The notes: generated from the sequence alone by a model not told the origin. 64,000 bases of DNA from Planctomycetia bacterium (GCA_015075005.1 JABTVC010000001.1:682001-746000), one strand, 5' to 3'; numbered from the stretch's first letter, positions 51,503 through 61,935 are shown. A program made the numbers and translations.

Positions 51503-51998
51503 ATGAATACACAAGAGCTTATAAGCACGGTACAGGCGCTGGTCGCCGGCGACAAGGGCCTGCTGGCGACGGATGAAAGTAATCCAACTTGCAACAGACG
51601 ATTTTGCCGGGTTGGGGATTCCCCAGACCGAGGAGGCACGGCGTGCCTATCGGGAGTTGATTATGACCAGCCAGGTCTCGGTGAATGCATTAGTGGCGTG
51701 ATCCTCTACGACGAGACGATCCGCCAGCAGAAGGAAGATGGAACTCCTTTTGTTAAAGTTATCACCGATGCGGGAATCATTCCCGGCATCAAAGTTGATA
51801 CCGGTGCAAAGGACATGGTAGGTCATCCCGGTGAGAAAATAACAGAAGGACTGGATGGCTTGCGCGACCGCCTGGCTGGATACTCTCACATGGGCGCCCG
51901 TTTTGCCAAATGGCGCGCGGTGATTGCCGTGGGCGATAGCATTCCCACCCGGTGTTGCATCGAGGCCAACGCGCAGACGTTGGCTCGCTATGCTGCAT
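51503..51998 (+). pseudogene. Class I fructose-bisphosphate aldolase, frameshifted and cut short
   Basis: The start ELISTVQALVAGDKGLLATD and ESNPTCNRRF are typical; the next 35 residues are in a second frame (GIPQTEEARRAYRELIMTSQ), and the first frame then resumes at GLGECISGVILYDETIRQ. GYSHMGARFAKWRAVIAVGD follows. The homology ends at ANAQTLARYAA, about half way, after which unrelated AT-rich sequence begins (near 51998). This is the right border of the island. Confidence 0.78.
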
Positions 51999-52193
51999 TT
52001 TTTATAACATGCTGGCTTTGTGTCTGTTACGACTGTAATCTTTGCCTTACAACAGGTTACCACACAACTTAAATTCTGGCAACTCCGTTTGATTTCTTTC
52101 GATTCCGTTGGAATCGGTCACATTTTAGTCACAATTTAATCACAGGCAATTAAAGTAAAAAACTATTGATAATGTCATTTGTGCCTTTGGTTC

Positions 52194-52451
52194 TTAAATC
52201 CGCTTTAATCTTTCCAAAGAGTCGAGCCGATTCATCACTATCAGATAAAACGGAAAGATTTTTTTAAACAAATCTATCCTTCCTAAATTCTCCTCAAATC
52301 TCTTTGAATTGTAAGCCCCAAAGTATAATTCAGCCAGTACGCAATTAGATATCGATAAAGAATAAACCCCAATTTCTTTAACCTTCCTTTTGAGAATCTC
52401 ATTACCATTGAGCAAGTAAACACAAGTATTTGTATCGAGAAGATATTTCAA
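52194..52451 (-). pseudogene. VapC-type PIN toxin, probably truncated
   Basis: 85 aa starting from a TTG: KYLLDTNTCVYLLNG has the PIN Asp, and NCVLAELYFGAYNSKRFEEN the conserved Glu. The C-terminal third, with further acidic residues of the active site (FGRIAAxLRxxGxxIxxxD type), is absent as the frame stops after RLKRI. Usual length about 130 aa. Shares its frame with the broken antitoxin upstream. Confidence 0.6.
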
Positions 52452-52701
52452 AATACATTCTCCATTTTTTGTAGAGGATTTTCTGCTCGAATAAATAACC
52501 TTTATTTGTTCCTCAATGCTTCTGTCGTCTTCCCATGTTCCACATACAGAAAGGAATTCTTCTGTTGCAGACTTTTCTTTGAGTTCAGGTTGAACAAACT
52601 CTTTTTAAGAAGATGAATATTTTAGCGAGTTTCTCTTGCATAGGCTCAGGCAATTCATGTATGTCTTTAAAAATTTCTTTTCATAGAGTTTTAGTCTTCA
52701 T
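52449..52701 (-). pseudogene. Broken VapB-type antitoxin
   Basis: Upstream of the toxin on the minus strand, pieces in different frames read IFKDIHELPEPMQEKLAKIF and then QPELKEKSATEEFLSVCGTW, DDRSIEEQIKVIYSSRKS. A stop lies six codons after the ATG (52701), and at least one shift separates the pieces. The last piece runs through to the toxin frame without a stop; in the other frame it would end MENVF with a TGA overlapping the toxin start. Pattern typical of antitoxins next to VapC. Confidence 0.55.
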
Positions 52702-52825
52702 AATAAATCTCCTAAAAATCAGTACAACCGTTATCGTCTGTGGATTGCTTACCCGAAAAGGGTAAGAATAACACCTTAATACCAAGCAGGCTTCCTGTTT
52801 TACTTTGAAAATAAAGGGGTGGGTA

Positions 52826-53104
52826 TTATACCAAGTATATTTTATTTCTATTAATTCTATCTGTATAGTGTCCTGCTCTTATTGAGGGATTTGTCAGATG
52901 AAGAATATCAGGATTTAAAATAGAATCATCGTACCTGTTTCTAATACTTTTGCCTTTGGAATCAATAGTTTCATAAAATATTTTCAGTTGTAATTCTTCG
53001 GGGGTAAAATTAACAAATTCATTAAACGAATATTCACGACAACCATACCTGGTTATTCCAACATTTTTTTCTTTATCGTCTTTATCTCCATATTTGCTTC
53101 TCAA
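52826..53104 (-). CDS. Hypothetical protein, 92 aa
   Basis: Open frame from MRSKYGDKDDKEKNVGITRY to INRNKIYLV, hydrophilic, with many Asn, Asp and Arg. No family recognised, and no clear ribosome site. It may be a fragment of a longer protein in this decayed region. Confidence 0.3.
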   Translation of the reverse strand: MRSKYGDKDDKEKNVGITRYGCREYSFNEFVNFTPEELQLKIFYETIDSKGKSIRNRYDDSILNPDILHLTNPSIRAGHYTDRINRNKIYLV

Positions 53105-53229
53105 GATTAGCTTTAATCCTAAGTAGTGTCTGAACGAAAACGTATTTTTTGCAAAAGCGCGAGGGCGATTTTCTCCTTACCAAGAGATCGTTTTAAAATT
53201 TGCGATTGGGTTTTTGCTAAAATACGGTT

Positions 53230-53711
53230 CTTTTAGCTGTTTCTCTTGATTTCTTCTTTATTTTAACCTTGTCTGGGCGCACCTTCCGCCCTGCAGACTG
53301 TTTTTCTTCGTGTTTTCTGTTTGCTTAGGCTTTTCGCGACTTTTCGCACTGCTTCCGTGCCTTCCCTGAAGCACGTTCCCCAGCTTGTGCAAATTCGCAG
53401 CGAACACGCCCAACGCACAATATCTTTAAAGGCATCCAACCCTTTGCCCGGACAACTATCCAGGCCGTGATGCTCCAAACGATAGATATCCGACTCTATC
53501 GCCGAGTGCTTGTGTCTTAGATCTTAAACGTCTTACCCGATTCCTCTTCCTGCTCCGCCTTATTCTTCTTGCCCTTCTTGGGTATGATTACCGCAGGTAT
53601 ATACAAACTCAGCAACTCCTTATTCTCCTTCTTGTAAAAACATTTATCAAAACTTATGCTCTCTATTACGCCCTCTCCGTTTTGGTTAAATGAACGAAGC
53701 ACCAATCCCAT
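53230..53711 (-). pseudogene. ISNCY-like transposase C-terminal remnant
   Basis: On the minus strand an upstream piece (53711-53517) ends VIIPKKGKKNKAEQEEESGK, and a downstream piece in another frame (53478-53263) reads MEHHGLDSCPGKGLDAFKDI then RWACSLRI. The second matches the HGLDxCPxxGLxGFxRYVALxxxxxNL signature near the C-terminus of one group of IS transposases. A frameshift joins them at about 53520. The 120 bp between it and the hypothetical gene show only IS-like AT-rich sequence. Confidence 0.6.
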
Positions 53712-53734
53712 TCATTCCAAAGGAGGAGCAACAG

Positions 53735-54475
53735 ATGCACCTAAAGACCATATTGAATGCATGTAATAAATTCAAGTCTTTGTGTATTCGGATATTCACT
53801 ATAAGGATGGAAACGAAGGACAGGTTATAGAAATCGACATCAATCCCCGCAGGAATTCAAGAGCCGTATGTTCAGGCTGTCACAAACCAGGCCCAACCTA
53901 CGACACTATGAGAGAGTCTCGCCGGTTTGAATTTATTCCCTTTTGGGGTATTTCTTTCTATTTTCGCTAGTGTATCAAATCGATAGTGGAGCATAAGGCT
54001 TTTGTGGATAGGAGCAGATCGAACAGTAAAGACCTTTATTCGTTTTTTCCAATTTTGGGAGAAGAGAAGAGGGTTCAGATAAACAGATATGTGGAAACCT
54101 TACTTGGAAGTGATTAAAAAAAGGCCTCACAAGCGATTACTTAAGGAGGATTTCCGTTGTTTTGGGAGTATGTGTCTCCCTATTGGGCTGGAGTATTTCT
54201 TGACCGCTGGTGTACCAGAGTAAGATATCCAAAATAGAACCAACGGAAAAATTGCTAAAACACTTGAAACCATAGAGAGTTAATTCTTAACTGGTTTCTG
54301 GCAAAAAGCAGTTTTCGTCTGGTGTCGTTGAAGGATTAAACACCAAAGTGAAATTGACTATCAGAAAATCTTATGACTTTAGGACTTTCAGCTGCTGAAA
54401 ATTGCCCTCTATCATACACTTGGGAAATTACCGGAACCGCAACTTACCCATAGATTTTATTGAAGAGCCGATATT
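53735..54475 (+). pseudogene. ISL3-family transposase remnant (heavily decayed)
   Basis: The N-terminal piece has MHLKTILNACNKFKSF and the zinc-finger region NSRAVCSGCHKPGPTYD with RRFEFIPFWGI. Scattered pieces follow in three frames: DMWKPYLEVIKKRPHKRLLK, EDFRCFWEYVSPYWAGVFLD, LILNWFLAKS and LYHTLGKLPEP-like residues near 54425. These match the DDE core and C-terminus of ISL3 transposases. Part of the middle is deleted (the usual protein is about 400 aa). It is a different ISL3 lineage from the intact-ended element at 55.0 kb. The 190 bp after it hold nothing recognised. Confidence 0.72.
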
Positions 54476-54664
54476 ATAAGGCATTATCGAAAAATTAGCC
54501 TAAAGAAAACAAACACTAAATGCAATTTCATTACGGATGGAAATAATAAAGGCCATTCTGGCGGCAGGAGGTGTGAAAATGAGCTTTCTATAGTTCTTAT
54601 CTTCTGCTATCATTAAAACAAAGTAAGTGTTCACGGGCAAATTAAATAATAAGCAGGCGATTCT

Positions 54665-56470
54665 ATGATCGATGACTATTTAAGGAAGTTCCAAAGATTG
54701 TTAATTATATCTCTTATGGTTATGATGTCTCTGGTTGTATTGCTGGCGACAATAGACCTGGGTGTGATTATTACACAAGCGGTTCTCCGTCCGCCAAGGT
54801 TCTTATTTGATGTCAAATAATTATTGGACATTTTTAGTAATTTTGTATTGATTCTCATTGGCATAGAACTGTTGGAATCGTTTAAGGCCTATTTATCAAA
54901 AAAAGAAATCCATGTTGAGGTGGTATTAACTGTCGCCCTAATCGCCGTCGCACACAAAATCCTGTTAATAAACGTACATGAAGTTCAGTATAATGTTTTA
55001 GGCTCTTCAGGCAAGTGAGTGGGTAAAATAAGCCATGAAGTGACTGCAACATAAAGCATAGAACAAGGGAAAAGGAGTTTTAGAGGAGCAAAAAACTGTA
55101 TGATAATTAAATGGAAAAAAGAGACGACTGCTGACGAATATCGTTCCCCGGGTTTGTTCCGGAAATTAAGGGATATTTGAGAACTCAAATGCCCGCGATA
55201 TAAGACTTAAGCGGACACAAAAAACGGTATGCGGGTGTTGTGGAAAGATTCATTGAGTCAATACGACAAGAAGGAGCGTCGGGTACGGATTTATCCTGTG
55301 GAGATGCAATGGATTTACCTGGAAGTGGAGGTACGGCGAGTATTATGTCGGAAGTGCGGAAAGGTGAAGCGGGAAAAACTGGAATGGCTTGCGGACAATC
55401 CCTTTACACGAAGCGATTTTGCCTGTTCTGTGGGACGGAAGTGCAGGACTATGACCGTAAAGGATGTGGCGAAGGATTTCAGGCTGGACTGGGATACGGT
55501 GAAGACATTAGACAAAGAATACATGAAGAAGCAACTTCGAGGTATCCAGTAGCAGCACCTCGTGTGGTGGTATAGAACGAAATATCTATAAGGAAAGGCA
55601 TACCTATCGGATAGTGGTAAGCGATTTGGAGCGTGGAAGGCCGATTTGGTTTGGAGGAAAGGATAGGTCAAAAGAGAGTCTTGATCTATTTTACCAGTGG
55701 CTTGGTGCAAAGAAGGTAAAGAGCTTTACGGTTGGCAGTAATGGATATGTGGAAGGCATTTGAGAAGTCAACGAGTGAGAATGCGTTTCATGCGCGCGAT
55801 TCTTTATGACAAGCTTCATGTAATGAGGCATCTTGGGGAAGCGTTGACAAAGTGCGGAAGATGGAATATGCACGGCTTTCAGGTAAAGAACGTTCGTATA
55901 TCAAAGGTCAGAAATATACGCTTCTATCGAACAGAGAGAACCTCACCCTTGATGGACGCAAGTCGTTAAAGAAGCTACTCATGGCAAACAAACGGCTCAA
56001 CACTGCCTATCTGTTGAGGGAATCCTTTGACAGTTATGGAGCTATAAGACAGAGGGATGGTCAAGGAAGTTTTCGATAACTGGAAGGAATCGTTGAAGTG
56101 GCAACAGTTAAAGCCTTTACGAGAAGTTTGCAGAAATGATAGAGAAACACTGGGATGGCATTGCAGCATACAGCAGACCTGAGAACAAGCGCACCTTTAG
56201 GCTTTGTCGAAGGTCTTAATAACAAGATTCGGGTGATACAGAGAAGGGCATACGGTCTGAGAGATGAGGAATATCTTCGGCTGAAAATTCTTACTTGCAT
56301 GCTACCGGGGATATAAAAATGCAAAAATTTACCCACTCACTTGCCTGAAGAGCCATGTTTTAATTGGTATAGCTGCGCTTGTTGCCGCCCTTTCAATAGG
56401 ATATTATCTTTTAAAACGAATTCATCAAGACAATGATTCCATTATTGAACCTCCGGAACAACCGCAATAA
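54665..56470 (+). pseudogene. PsiE-family membrane protein interrupted by an ISL3 element
   Basis: Translation from the ATG gives an integral membrane protein of the phosphate-starvation-inducible PsiE family: RLLIISLMVMMSLVVLLATI, RPPRFLFDVK, an in-frame TAA at 54818-54820 (Glu expected), LLDIFSNFVLILIGIELLES and HVEVVLTVALIAVAHKILL. At 55000 an IS element is inserted. The gene resumes at 56363 as IGIAALVAALSIGYYLLKR and ends at 56470 in proline-rich EPPEQPQ. Removing the element and one target copy makes the frame continuous, so the insertion is a real event in a once-working gene; the TAA is a second hit. Confidence 0.82.
55001..56354 (+). mobile_element. ISL3-family insertion sequence, complete ends, inactive transposase
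   Basis: 1354 bp with perfect 27-bp terminal inverted repeats (55001-55027 and 56328-56354, outer bases GGCTCTTCAGG) and an 8-bp target duplication ATGTTTTA on both sides (54993-55000 and 56355-56362). Inside, a transposase runs left to right in at least five frame segments: zinc-finger part CGCCGKIH, YLEVEVRRVLCRKCGKVK, DVAKDFRLDWDTVK, SDLERGRPIWFGGKDRS, VMDMWKAFEKS, LHVMRHLGEAL, NKRLNTAYLLRESFDSYG and PLGFVEGLNN-like residues near 56200. The ends and size fit ISL3 (zinc ribbon, DDE). Frameshifts make it immobile unless helped in trans. Confidence 0.9.
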
Positions 56471-56492
56471 AACGGCTGAAGAGTGATTTGAG

Positions 56493-56995
56493 TGTTGAAA
56501 GGCTGAGCAATGGGATTGTATGCGATATATCCTAAGCCTGGATTGAGCAAAGGAGGTGAAGGGCATAAGAAATATCCGTATTTACTGAAAGGACTGATTG
56601 TAGGGTATCCGAATCAGGTGTGGAGTGCGGATATAACGTACATATGCCTGAATCAGGGGAATATGTATTTAATGGCAATAATGAACTGGTATAGTAGGTA
56701 TGTAGTATCGTGGGCAACGTCAATAACATTAGATGTGAGATTTTGTTTGGAGGCATTAGACAGGGCAATAGGAAAGGGATGTCCTGAGATATTTAACATG
56801 GATCAGGGATCGCAGTTTACGAGTACTGCGTTTACGGAGAGATTAGACAGCGCGGAAGTAAGGATCAGTATGGATGGGAAGGGGAGAGTATTTGATAACA
56901 TCTTCATAGAACGGTTGCGGAGGTCAGTAAAATACGAGGAGGTGTACCTAAAGGACTATTCCGCTTCGCTCCATTCCGTTTTCCAGCCACTCTAA
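56493..56995 (+). pseudogene. IS3-family (IS2/IS150-like) transposase fragment
   Basis: 161-aa frame with the integrase core of an OrfB: YAIYPKPGLSKGG, NQVWSADITYICLNQGNMYL (first Asp), FNMDQGSQFTSTAFTERL (second Asp) and DNIFIERLRRSVKYEEVYLK with the Glu. The usual N-terminal HTH part and the C-terminus after KDYS are missing; sequence upstream of the start continues the family (VERLS) in another frame. No ends or OrfA were seen. Confidence 0.75.
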
Positions 56996-57140
56996 GCATA
57001 AAATAATTCAAAACAACAATACTAAATATTCTATCTTATTTTTATTAAATAATTGTCTGGACAGTGGGGTACTCTTTATATTTGGCAGGATTAATAAGTG
57101 TTATTACTTCTGCTAAGGTTATTTTTTACGGGGGTGTTTT

Positions 57141-57689
57141 ATGAAAAAGATGACAGAGCAGCATTTAATTAATGCCTTTGGAGGAGAAAGTCAAGCGCAT
57201 ATGCGTTATTTGCATTTTGCCGATCAGGCGGATAAAGAAAATTTACCAAACACGGCACGTTTATTTCGGGCAATCTCTCATGCAGAATATGTTCACGCTG
57301 GCGACCATTACCGTGAAATCAATTACTTAGAGGGTGGGTTTGTGGCAAATAGTATGGCTACTTTTGGTCCAGGTGATACGAGAAAGAATTTGAAACTGGC
57401 TATAATGGGAGAGAATTTTGAGATTACAGAAATGTACCCTGTTTATATTGAAGTGGCTAAATTTCAAGGTGAAAAAGGAGCAGAAAGGACATTTACATGG
57501 GCCTACGGTACTGAAAAAATGCATAAACAACTTTTTGAAAAGGCCAAGGTAGCAGTCGATAATAATAGTGATGTAGAACTTGGACCGGTTCAAGTTTGTA
57601 AAAACTGTGGTTATACACTTGAGGGGGATGCCCCGGACAAATGTCCATTGTGTACTGCAAAGAGAGAAGATTTTGTAGCCTTTCAGTAA
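57141..57689 (+). CDS. rbr: Rubrerythrin
   Basis: 182 aa. Di-iron ferritin-like domain with glutamates in FGGESQAHMRY, ISHAEYVHAGDHYREI and the EKGAERTFTWAYGTE segment; then a rubredoxin domain with CKNCGYTLEGDAPDKCPLC. Reduces hydrogen peroxide in anaerobes. A fully intact, AT-rich gene in the midst of remnants, so it is either native or under selection. Neighbours give no functional hint. Confidence 0.93.
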   Translation: MKKMTEQHLINAFGGESQAHMRYLHFADQADKENLPNTARLFRAISHAEYVHAGDHYREINYLEGGFVANSMATFGPGDTRKNLKLAIMGENFEITEMYPVYIEVAKFQGEKGAERTFTWAYGTEKMHKQLFEKAKVAVDNNSDVELGPVQVCKNCGYTLEGDAPDKCPLCTAKREDFVAFQ

Positions 57690-57799
57690 AACAAAAACTG
57701 GAGAATAAGGAAAATTGTATAAACTTTATTTTTTGAGCCCCTACTTTGTTAAAAATCAAAATAAACCGTTTCGCCTGTGCTTAAACAGGAAAATGTCAA

Positions 57800-58200
57800 C
57801 AAGGGAACCGTTGTGTCTGCCCGAGGGGGTGTGGTAGATGCGTGTTTCTCCCAGAAACTACCAGCCACCTATAAATAAACTGCGTGCAGGTAAAAAGGGG
57901 GAGATTGTGATAGAGGTACTCATGCACCTAAACCCGGAAATGGTTCGGGGAATATCATTGACTCCTACCCGGGGGTTGTCTCGTGACTCTTTCGTGACAG
58001 ACACCGAGCAACCTATCTGTGTTCCTGTTGGACGGCAACTTCTTGGAAGGGCATTTAACGTATTCGGAGAAACAATAGACAACGGAGATGCGTTAAAGGA
58101 CGTTGATTGATGGTCAATACATCAACCGCCCGTCTCGCTTGCAAAACGGGCGGTTACTTCTGAGATATTTATAACTGGAATCAAGGCAATCGATGTGCTT
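57800..58200 (+). pseudogene. N-terminal fragment of a second ATP synthase beta gene
   Basis: Frames read GVVDACFSQKLPATYK, then KLRAGKKGEIVIEVLMHLNP, VRGISLTPTRGLSRD, ICVPVGRQLLGRAFNVFGET, a stop at 58108-58110, SIHQPPVSLAKRAVTSEI and TGIKAIDVLVP, all matching the N-terminal 130 residues of an F-type beta subunit. It breaks off just before the Walker A loop. The residues differ from those of the operon's atpD ([10 protein letters not shown]), so this is a fragment of another ATPase rather than a local copy. Confidence 0.78.
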
Positions 58201-58657
58201 GTTCCTCATTGCTCTATTTTACCGGTGTTTAAAATACCAAACCTGTCTGCCAACTCCAATGTTTCCTGCTGATCATGAAGGGTATACTTACAAAGAGTTT
58301 GGCCAAGATCACAGCCGTGAAGGTGTGCGGTATGGAGATATTAAAATGTCCGATCCCCGATTCACCGTTTTTGAAATAATTTACTTACAGAAGTACTTTC
58401 CGAATCCGTCACCCAAATGTTCGTACCATTGCCTGAGTTTTTAAATCGCGCATCCTCCGGGCCGACATTTCATTCGGGGCGGTGGGGGAAAAGAAAGGGC
58501 TTTGACCGTTTAGGGAAATAGAGGGGAAAATCGTTTCTTCTGGAGTTATGAGTTTTCATCTGACTCTGCCCAGGTTGTAACGGCGGTGAATAAAACTAAC
58601 GCAATACTAAAGAAAATATCCCTGGAGACGTTCATTATTTATCCTTTCATGTTATAG
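58201..58657. other. Spacer with no recognised gene
   Basis: Between the beta-subunit fragment and the membrane-protein remnant I see only short frames. The longest plus frame (about 83 aa, ending CSYHCLSF) starts in the beta fragment's other frame and resembles nothing known to me. Confidence 0.5.
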
Positions 58658-59215
58658 TCATGGAGGTGAAGAGGTCTCGATTCCCTGGAGTTTTGGACCG
58701 ACGATTTTACCAACGTATTTAAATGACTCAAAAAGCATGAAAAAGAAGATGCTTACCGATACGGCGACGACAATAGCTCCTGCCCAATGCTGAATGTGAA
58801 ACCGTTTAAATGAAGGGGCAAAAGCAATCAGGCCGAACACGGCGGAAAGCACCGTTATAGCCCAGGCTTGCCCGTTGCCAGTAAGTGCCTCCCAAATGTA
58901 GCCACATTCCAAACTCATCAAATGTTAATGCCATACCACTTCCATAAATTATCGCCGCTATTTCTAAGTTACGCTCAATCGGGCGACAAAACAACAGATA
59001 TGCGCCAACACCAGCAAGGAGAAAAATGCCATAGTTGAGATGGTGAACATACGTTCCACCCAAATGCAGGTAGAAATCAGGCATGCGACGGGACATAATC
59101 AAAAGACAAGTACCCTAGTCACTATGAACGTCAAAATGAAAGTAACAAGCACCAGCCGGGCAAGATGATTGGAAACTCGCAGTGACGTCATGCTGGGTTT
59201 TTTGTTGTTTGCCAT
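58658..59215 (-). pseudogene. Frameshifted integral membrane protein of unknown function
   Basis: From the ATG at 59215 the protein would read MANNKKPSMTSLRVSNHLAR with a membrane helix, then shift near 59100 (T-run; one T would restore VFLIMSRRMPDFYLHLGG), YVHHLNYGIFLLAGVGAYLL, TFDEFGMWLHLGGTYWQRAS, shift near 58870, then AITVLSAVFGLIAFAPSFKR and a last helix. About 185 aa with five helices when repaired. Two repeats of LHLGGTY are notable. I know conserved membrane proteins of this sort but no function. Confidence 0.6.
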
Positions 59216-59796
59216 TGTTAACAATCCTAAAAGAAAAATGATGATAGAATAATTGTATCAAAGCGTTCAAAGATTGGAAACTGCCTGGCAACAAGGATAA
59301 GATAACGGAACAAAGAAGACATCATCAAATAAATCTATTTCACTTTATAACAACTCCTTTATGGTCTCCCGAGATAAGTAAAGCGATATTAGTTAGAATA
59401 CGTGGTAGTTTTAAACCGCCCGGCGATGCGAGATATTTCGGTTCCCATTCAGGATCGAACTTTTCTTTGTACCGTCGTAAACCCTGAAAGTTATAAAAAT
59501 GTTCTCCGTGACGGAAAACTAACGCCCCAAGCCTGTTCCATAGTGGTGCAAGGGCGTGTTCCTCAAGTCCAGAGAGAGGCGCCATTCCCATGTTGAACCA
59601 CTTATATCCTTCCTGTTTTCCCCACCGCATGAGCTGGATGAACAGATATTCCATGACGCCGTTTGGAGCATCGGGAAGGTATCGCATAAGATCCGCAGAG
59701 AGTTCCTCTTTCTCCGCTCCTTGCCAGATATTCACGAAGGCAATGATTTTACCATTCTTTCGTACGGGAGCATTCCCAGTTTTTTGTAAAAAGCCC

Positions 59797-59825
59797 TTGA
59801 CATTATCGCCCCAACCAGCGATAAT
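59797..59825 (+). promoter_or_regulatory. Promoter in the left end of the ISKra4 element
   Basis: TTGACA (59797-59802), 17 bp, GATAAT (59820-59825). The predicted transcription start falls on or next to the methylase ATG (59832), so the message may be leaderless. No ribosome site is seen before that ATG. Confidence 0.6.
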
Positions 59826-59831
59826 GTATCC

Positions 59832-60536
59832 ATGAATTATCAAGGCGGTAAAGGCGGGGTATTCCAAAAGTTAATTAATCTTATGCCTCCTCATGAGGTA
59901 TACATAGAGACCCACTTGGGCGGCGGCGCAGTTATACGGAACAAACGTGCTGCCCGGAGTAATATTGGGATAGAAATTGACCCTGCGGTCATTGAGAAGT
60001 GGACGAATCTGCAACCAATCGGTTTTGAATTAGTACACGATGACGCAATTAATTATCTGAGGAATTATCGTTTCACGGGGAAAGAACTGGTATATTGCGA
60101 TCCACCGTACCTTCGGGAGACAAGAAAGAAACGTGAGCGGTTATACCGATATGACTATAGCCGTGAGCAGCATAGAGAACTTTTGGAAGTATTGAAATCT
60201 CTTTCGTGTATGGTGATGGTATCAGGTTACGAATCGGCCTTGTATAAAGAATCGTTAACGGGGTGGCAAACGCATAGTTTTCGTGCAGTCTGTCATCATG
60301 GAGTGGCAACGGAGTGGGTTTGGATGAACTATAGCACTCCCGGGGAGTTGCACGATTATCGATATCTTGGCAATACCTTTCGGGAGCGGGAACGAATAAA
60401 GAGGAGATACAAAAGATGGGTAGCGAGACTTGAGTGCATGCCAGTTTTAGAGCGCCAGGCGTTGTTATCCGCCATTGGCGTTATCAGGGAGCAAAGAAGC
60501 ATTTTGCAAGGGGGGACGTTTGGCTTCTGCAGTTAG
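59832..60536 (+). CDS. Dam-family DNA adenine methyltransferase (IS passenger)
   Basis: 234 aa. Motif X-like start MNYQGGKGGVFQKLINLMPP, AdoMet site YIETHLGGGAVIRNKRAARS, and catalytic DPPY in ELVYCDPPYLRETR. This is the adenine-N6 methylase pattern. The target is not predictable; there is no adjacent nuclease. Intact although the transposase after it is broken. Its end overlaps the probable TTG start of the transposase (60520), suggesting coupled translation. Confidence 0.85.
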   Translation: MNYQGGKGGVFQKLINLMPPHEVYIETHLGGGAVIRNKRAARSNIGIEIDPAVIEKWTNLQPIGFELVHDDAINYLRNYRFTGKELVYCDPPYLRETRKKRERLYRYDYSREQHRELLEVLKSLSCMVMVSGYESALYKESLTGWQTHSFRAVCHHGVATEWVWMNYSTPGELHDYRYLGNTFRERERIKRRYKRWVARLECMPVLERQALLSAIGVIREQRSILQGGTFGFCS

Positions 60537-61935
60537 AAAAACGACAGAGCAATCCGAAACCTGGCGGTCGTTATTTTATGAATTTTTAGACACAAGATTG
60601 GATAAGATTTTGGAAGAGTACCCCATGGGAGATTTAGGAGAAATCTCAAAAGCAGTATTTCAGGAAAGAGCGGAGATATTAGGCCACCTGCTTCTTGGAT
60701 TGATCCAGAGGAAGTTCGGACATTTATTGGAGCAGCAAAATGTGTGAGTGTCCCCAATGTGAGTGTCCCCAATGCGGTAAGAGTATGAAAGTCAAGGAAA
60801 GCTGTCAAGGCATATCCAACCCTTGCGGGCAATTTGAATTAACCCGGCCATATTTTATTGCCGGGCGTGCCGCTTTGATATTTTCCTTTGGATGAGGCGC
60901 TTGGATTGTCTGACTCATCGAAACAATATGATGTGCAAGATGTGGAAGCCTGGTTGTCGAGCGAAACCGCCTATGAAACGGCCAGTGAGACCTACGAGAG
61001 AATAACGGGTGTAAAGTTGAGCGAACATCATATGCATGAGGTCACCAACGCAACAGGGCAAAAAGTGGGAATTTTGGATGCCTGTCCATCCAAAGAAGAA
61101 ATCCATAAAAAGATAGAAGAGTTGTCAGAGAATAAATTCCGACGTCCCATTATGATGCTTGCCCTGGATGGGGCACATGGCCCGATGCGCCCCGAACCTA
61201 GCCCCCACCCCCGCAAAGAAAAAAGAGGAGCGGGGGAATGGAAAGAGATTAAAGGTTTTAGGCTGTATCTCATTGATGGCCAAAATATTGTTCATGTAAT
61301 TAGCTGGCACCAGGTCTGCAGGGATGATGAGTTAGCACAAGACTTGTTGAGAATCAAAGAGGGCGGGCTTATTCCCGAAGAGAAAGTACGGCTGGGAATT
61401 ATAGGAGATGGTGCCCCATGGATTTGGAAGCGATGTAAAGAAATCTTTCCCTCGGCAAAAGAGATTCTTGACTATTTCCATTGCTCGGAATATGTACACG
61501 ATGTCGCCAACGCCCATTACGGAAAAGAAACAACAGCAGGAGAGGCAGTGGTGACATTGACTCGGATATACTATGATTGTCATGAAGACGTGTTTGATAG
61601 TCTGGGAAGGATGAAAGCGCAAACCAGGAAGTTCAAGATAAAATTGACACATTTTACAAATACCTGTCAAATCATGGCAAAAAAATGAATTACGGTTCTG
61701 CCAGGCGTGGAGGATATCACATTGGCAGCGGTGCTTGAAAGTGCTAATAAATTCATTAGCCACAAGGCTTAAACGATCAGGTGCTTGGTGGTATATCAAA
61801 TATGCTAATAACATGCTCAAGATCAGATGCGCGAAATATAACAGGACTTACGATAAAATCGTGGAAAAATACAAAAAGAGGATCAGGAAAGAATTAAAAC
61901 AAAAATTTAAACAAAATCTTCGTCTTGTTAAATAA
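60520..61935 (+). pseudogene. ISKra4-family transposase, frameshifted
   Basis: First piece from a TTG with AGGGGGG upstream: ASAVRKTTEQSETWRSLFYE up to RKFGHLLEQQNV and a stop at 60747. A zinc-finger piece follows in the -1 frame (CECPQCECPQCGKSMKVKES) with a 15-bp tandem repeat. Next come YFYCRACRF, the main frame PLDEALGLSDSSKQYDVQDV with MMLALDGAHGPMRPEP (first Asp), IGDGAPWIWKRCKEIFPSAK (second Asp), and after a stop at 61686 the C-terminus HIGSGACESANKFIS and LKRSGAWWYIKYANNMLKI. At least four shifts are needed. The DDE motif parts fit ISKra4. Confidence 0.75.

Noticed and set aside
57838..58110. 90-aa stand-alone protein
   Set aside because: Its residues are those of an ATPase beta N-terminus and the homology extends beyond both ends in other frames, so it is part of a fragment and not a gene.
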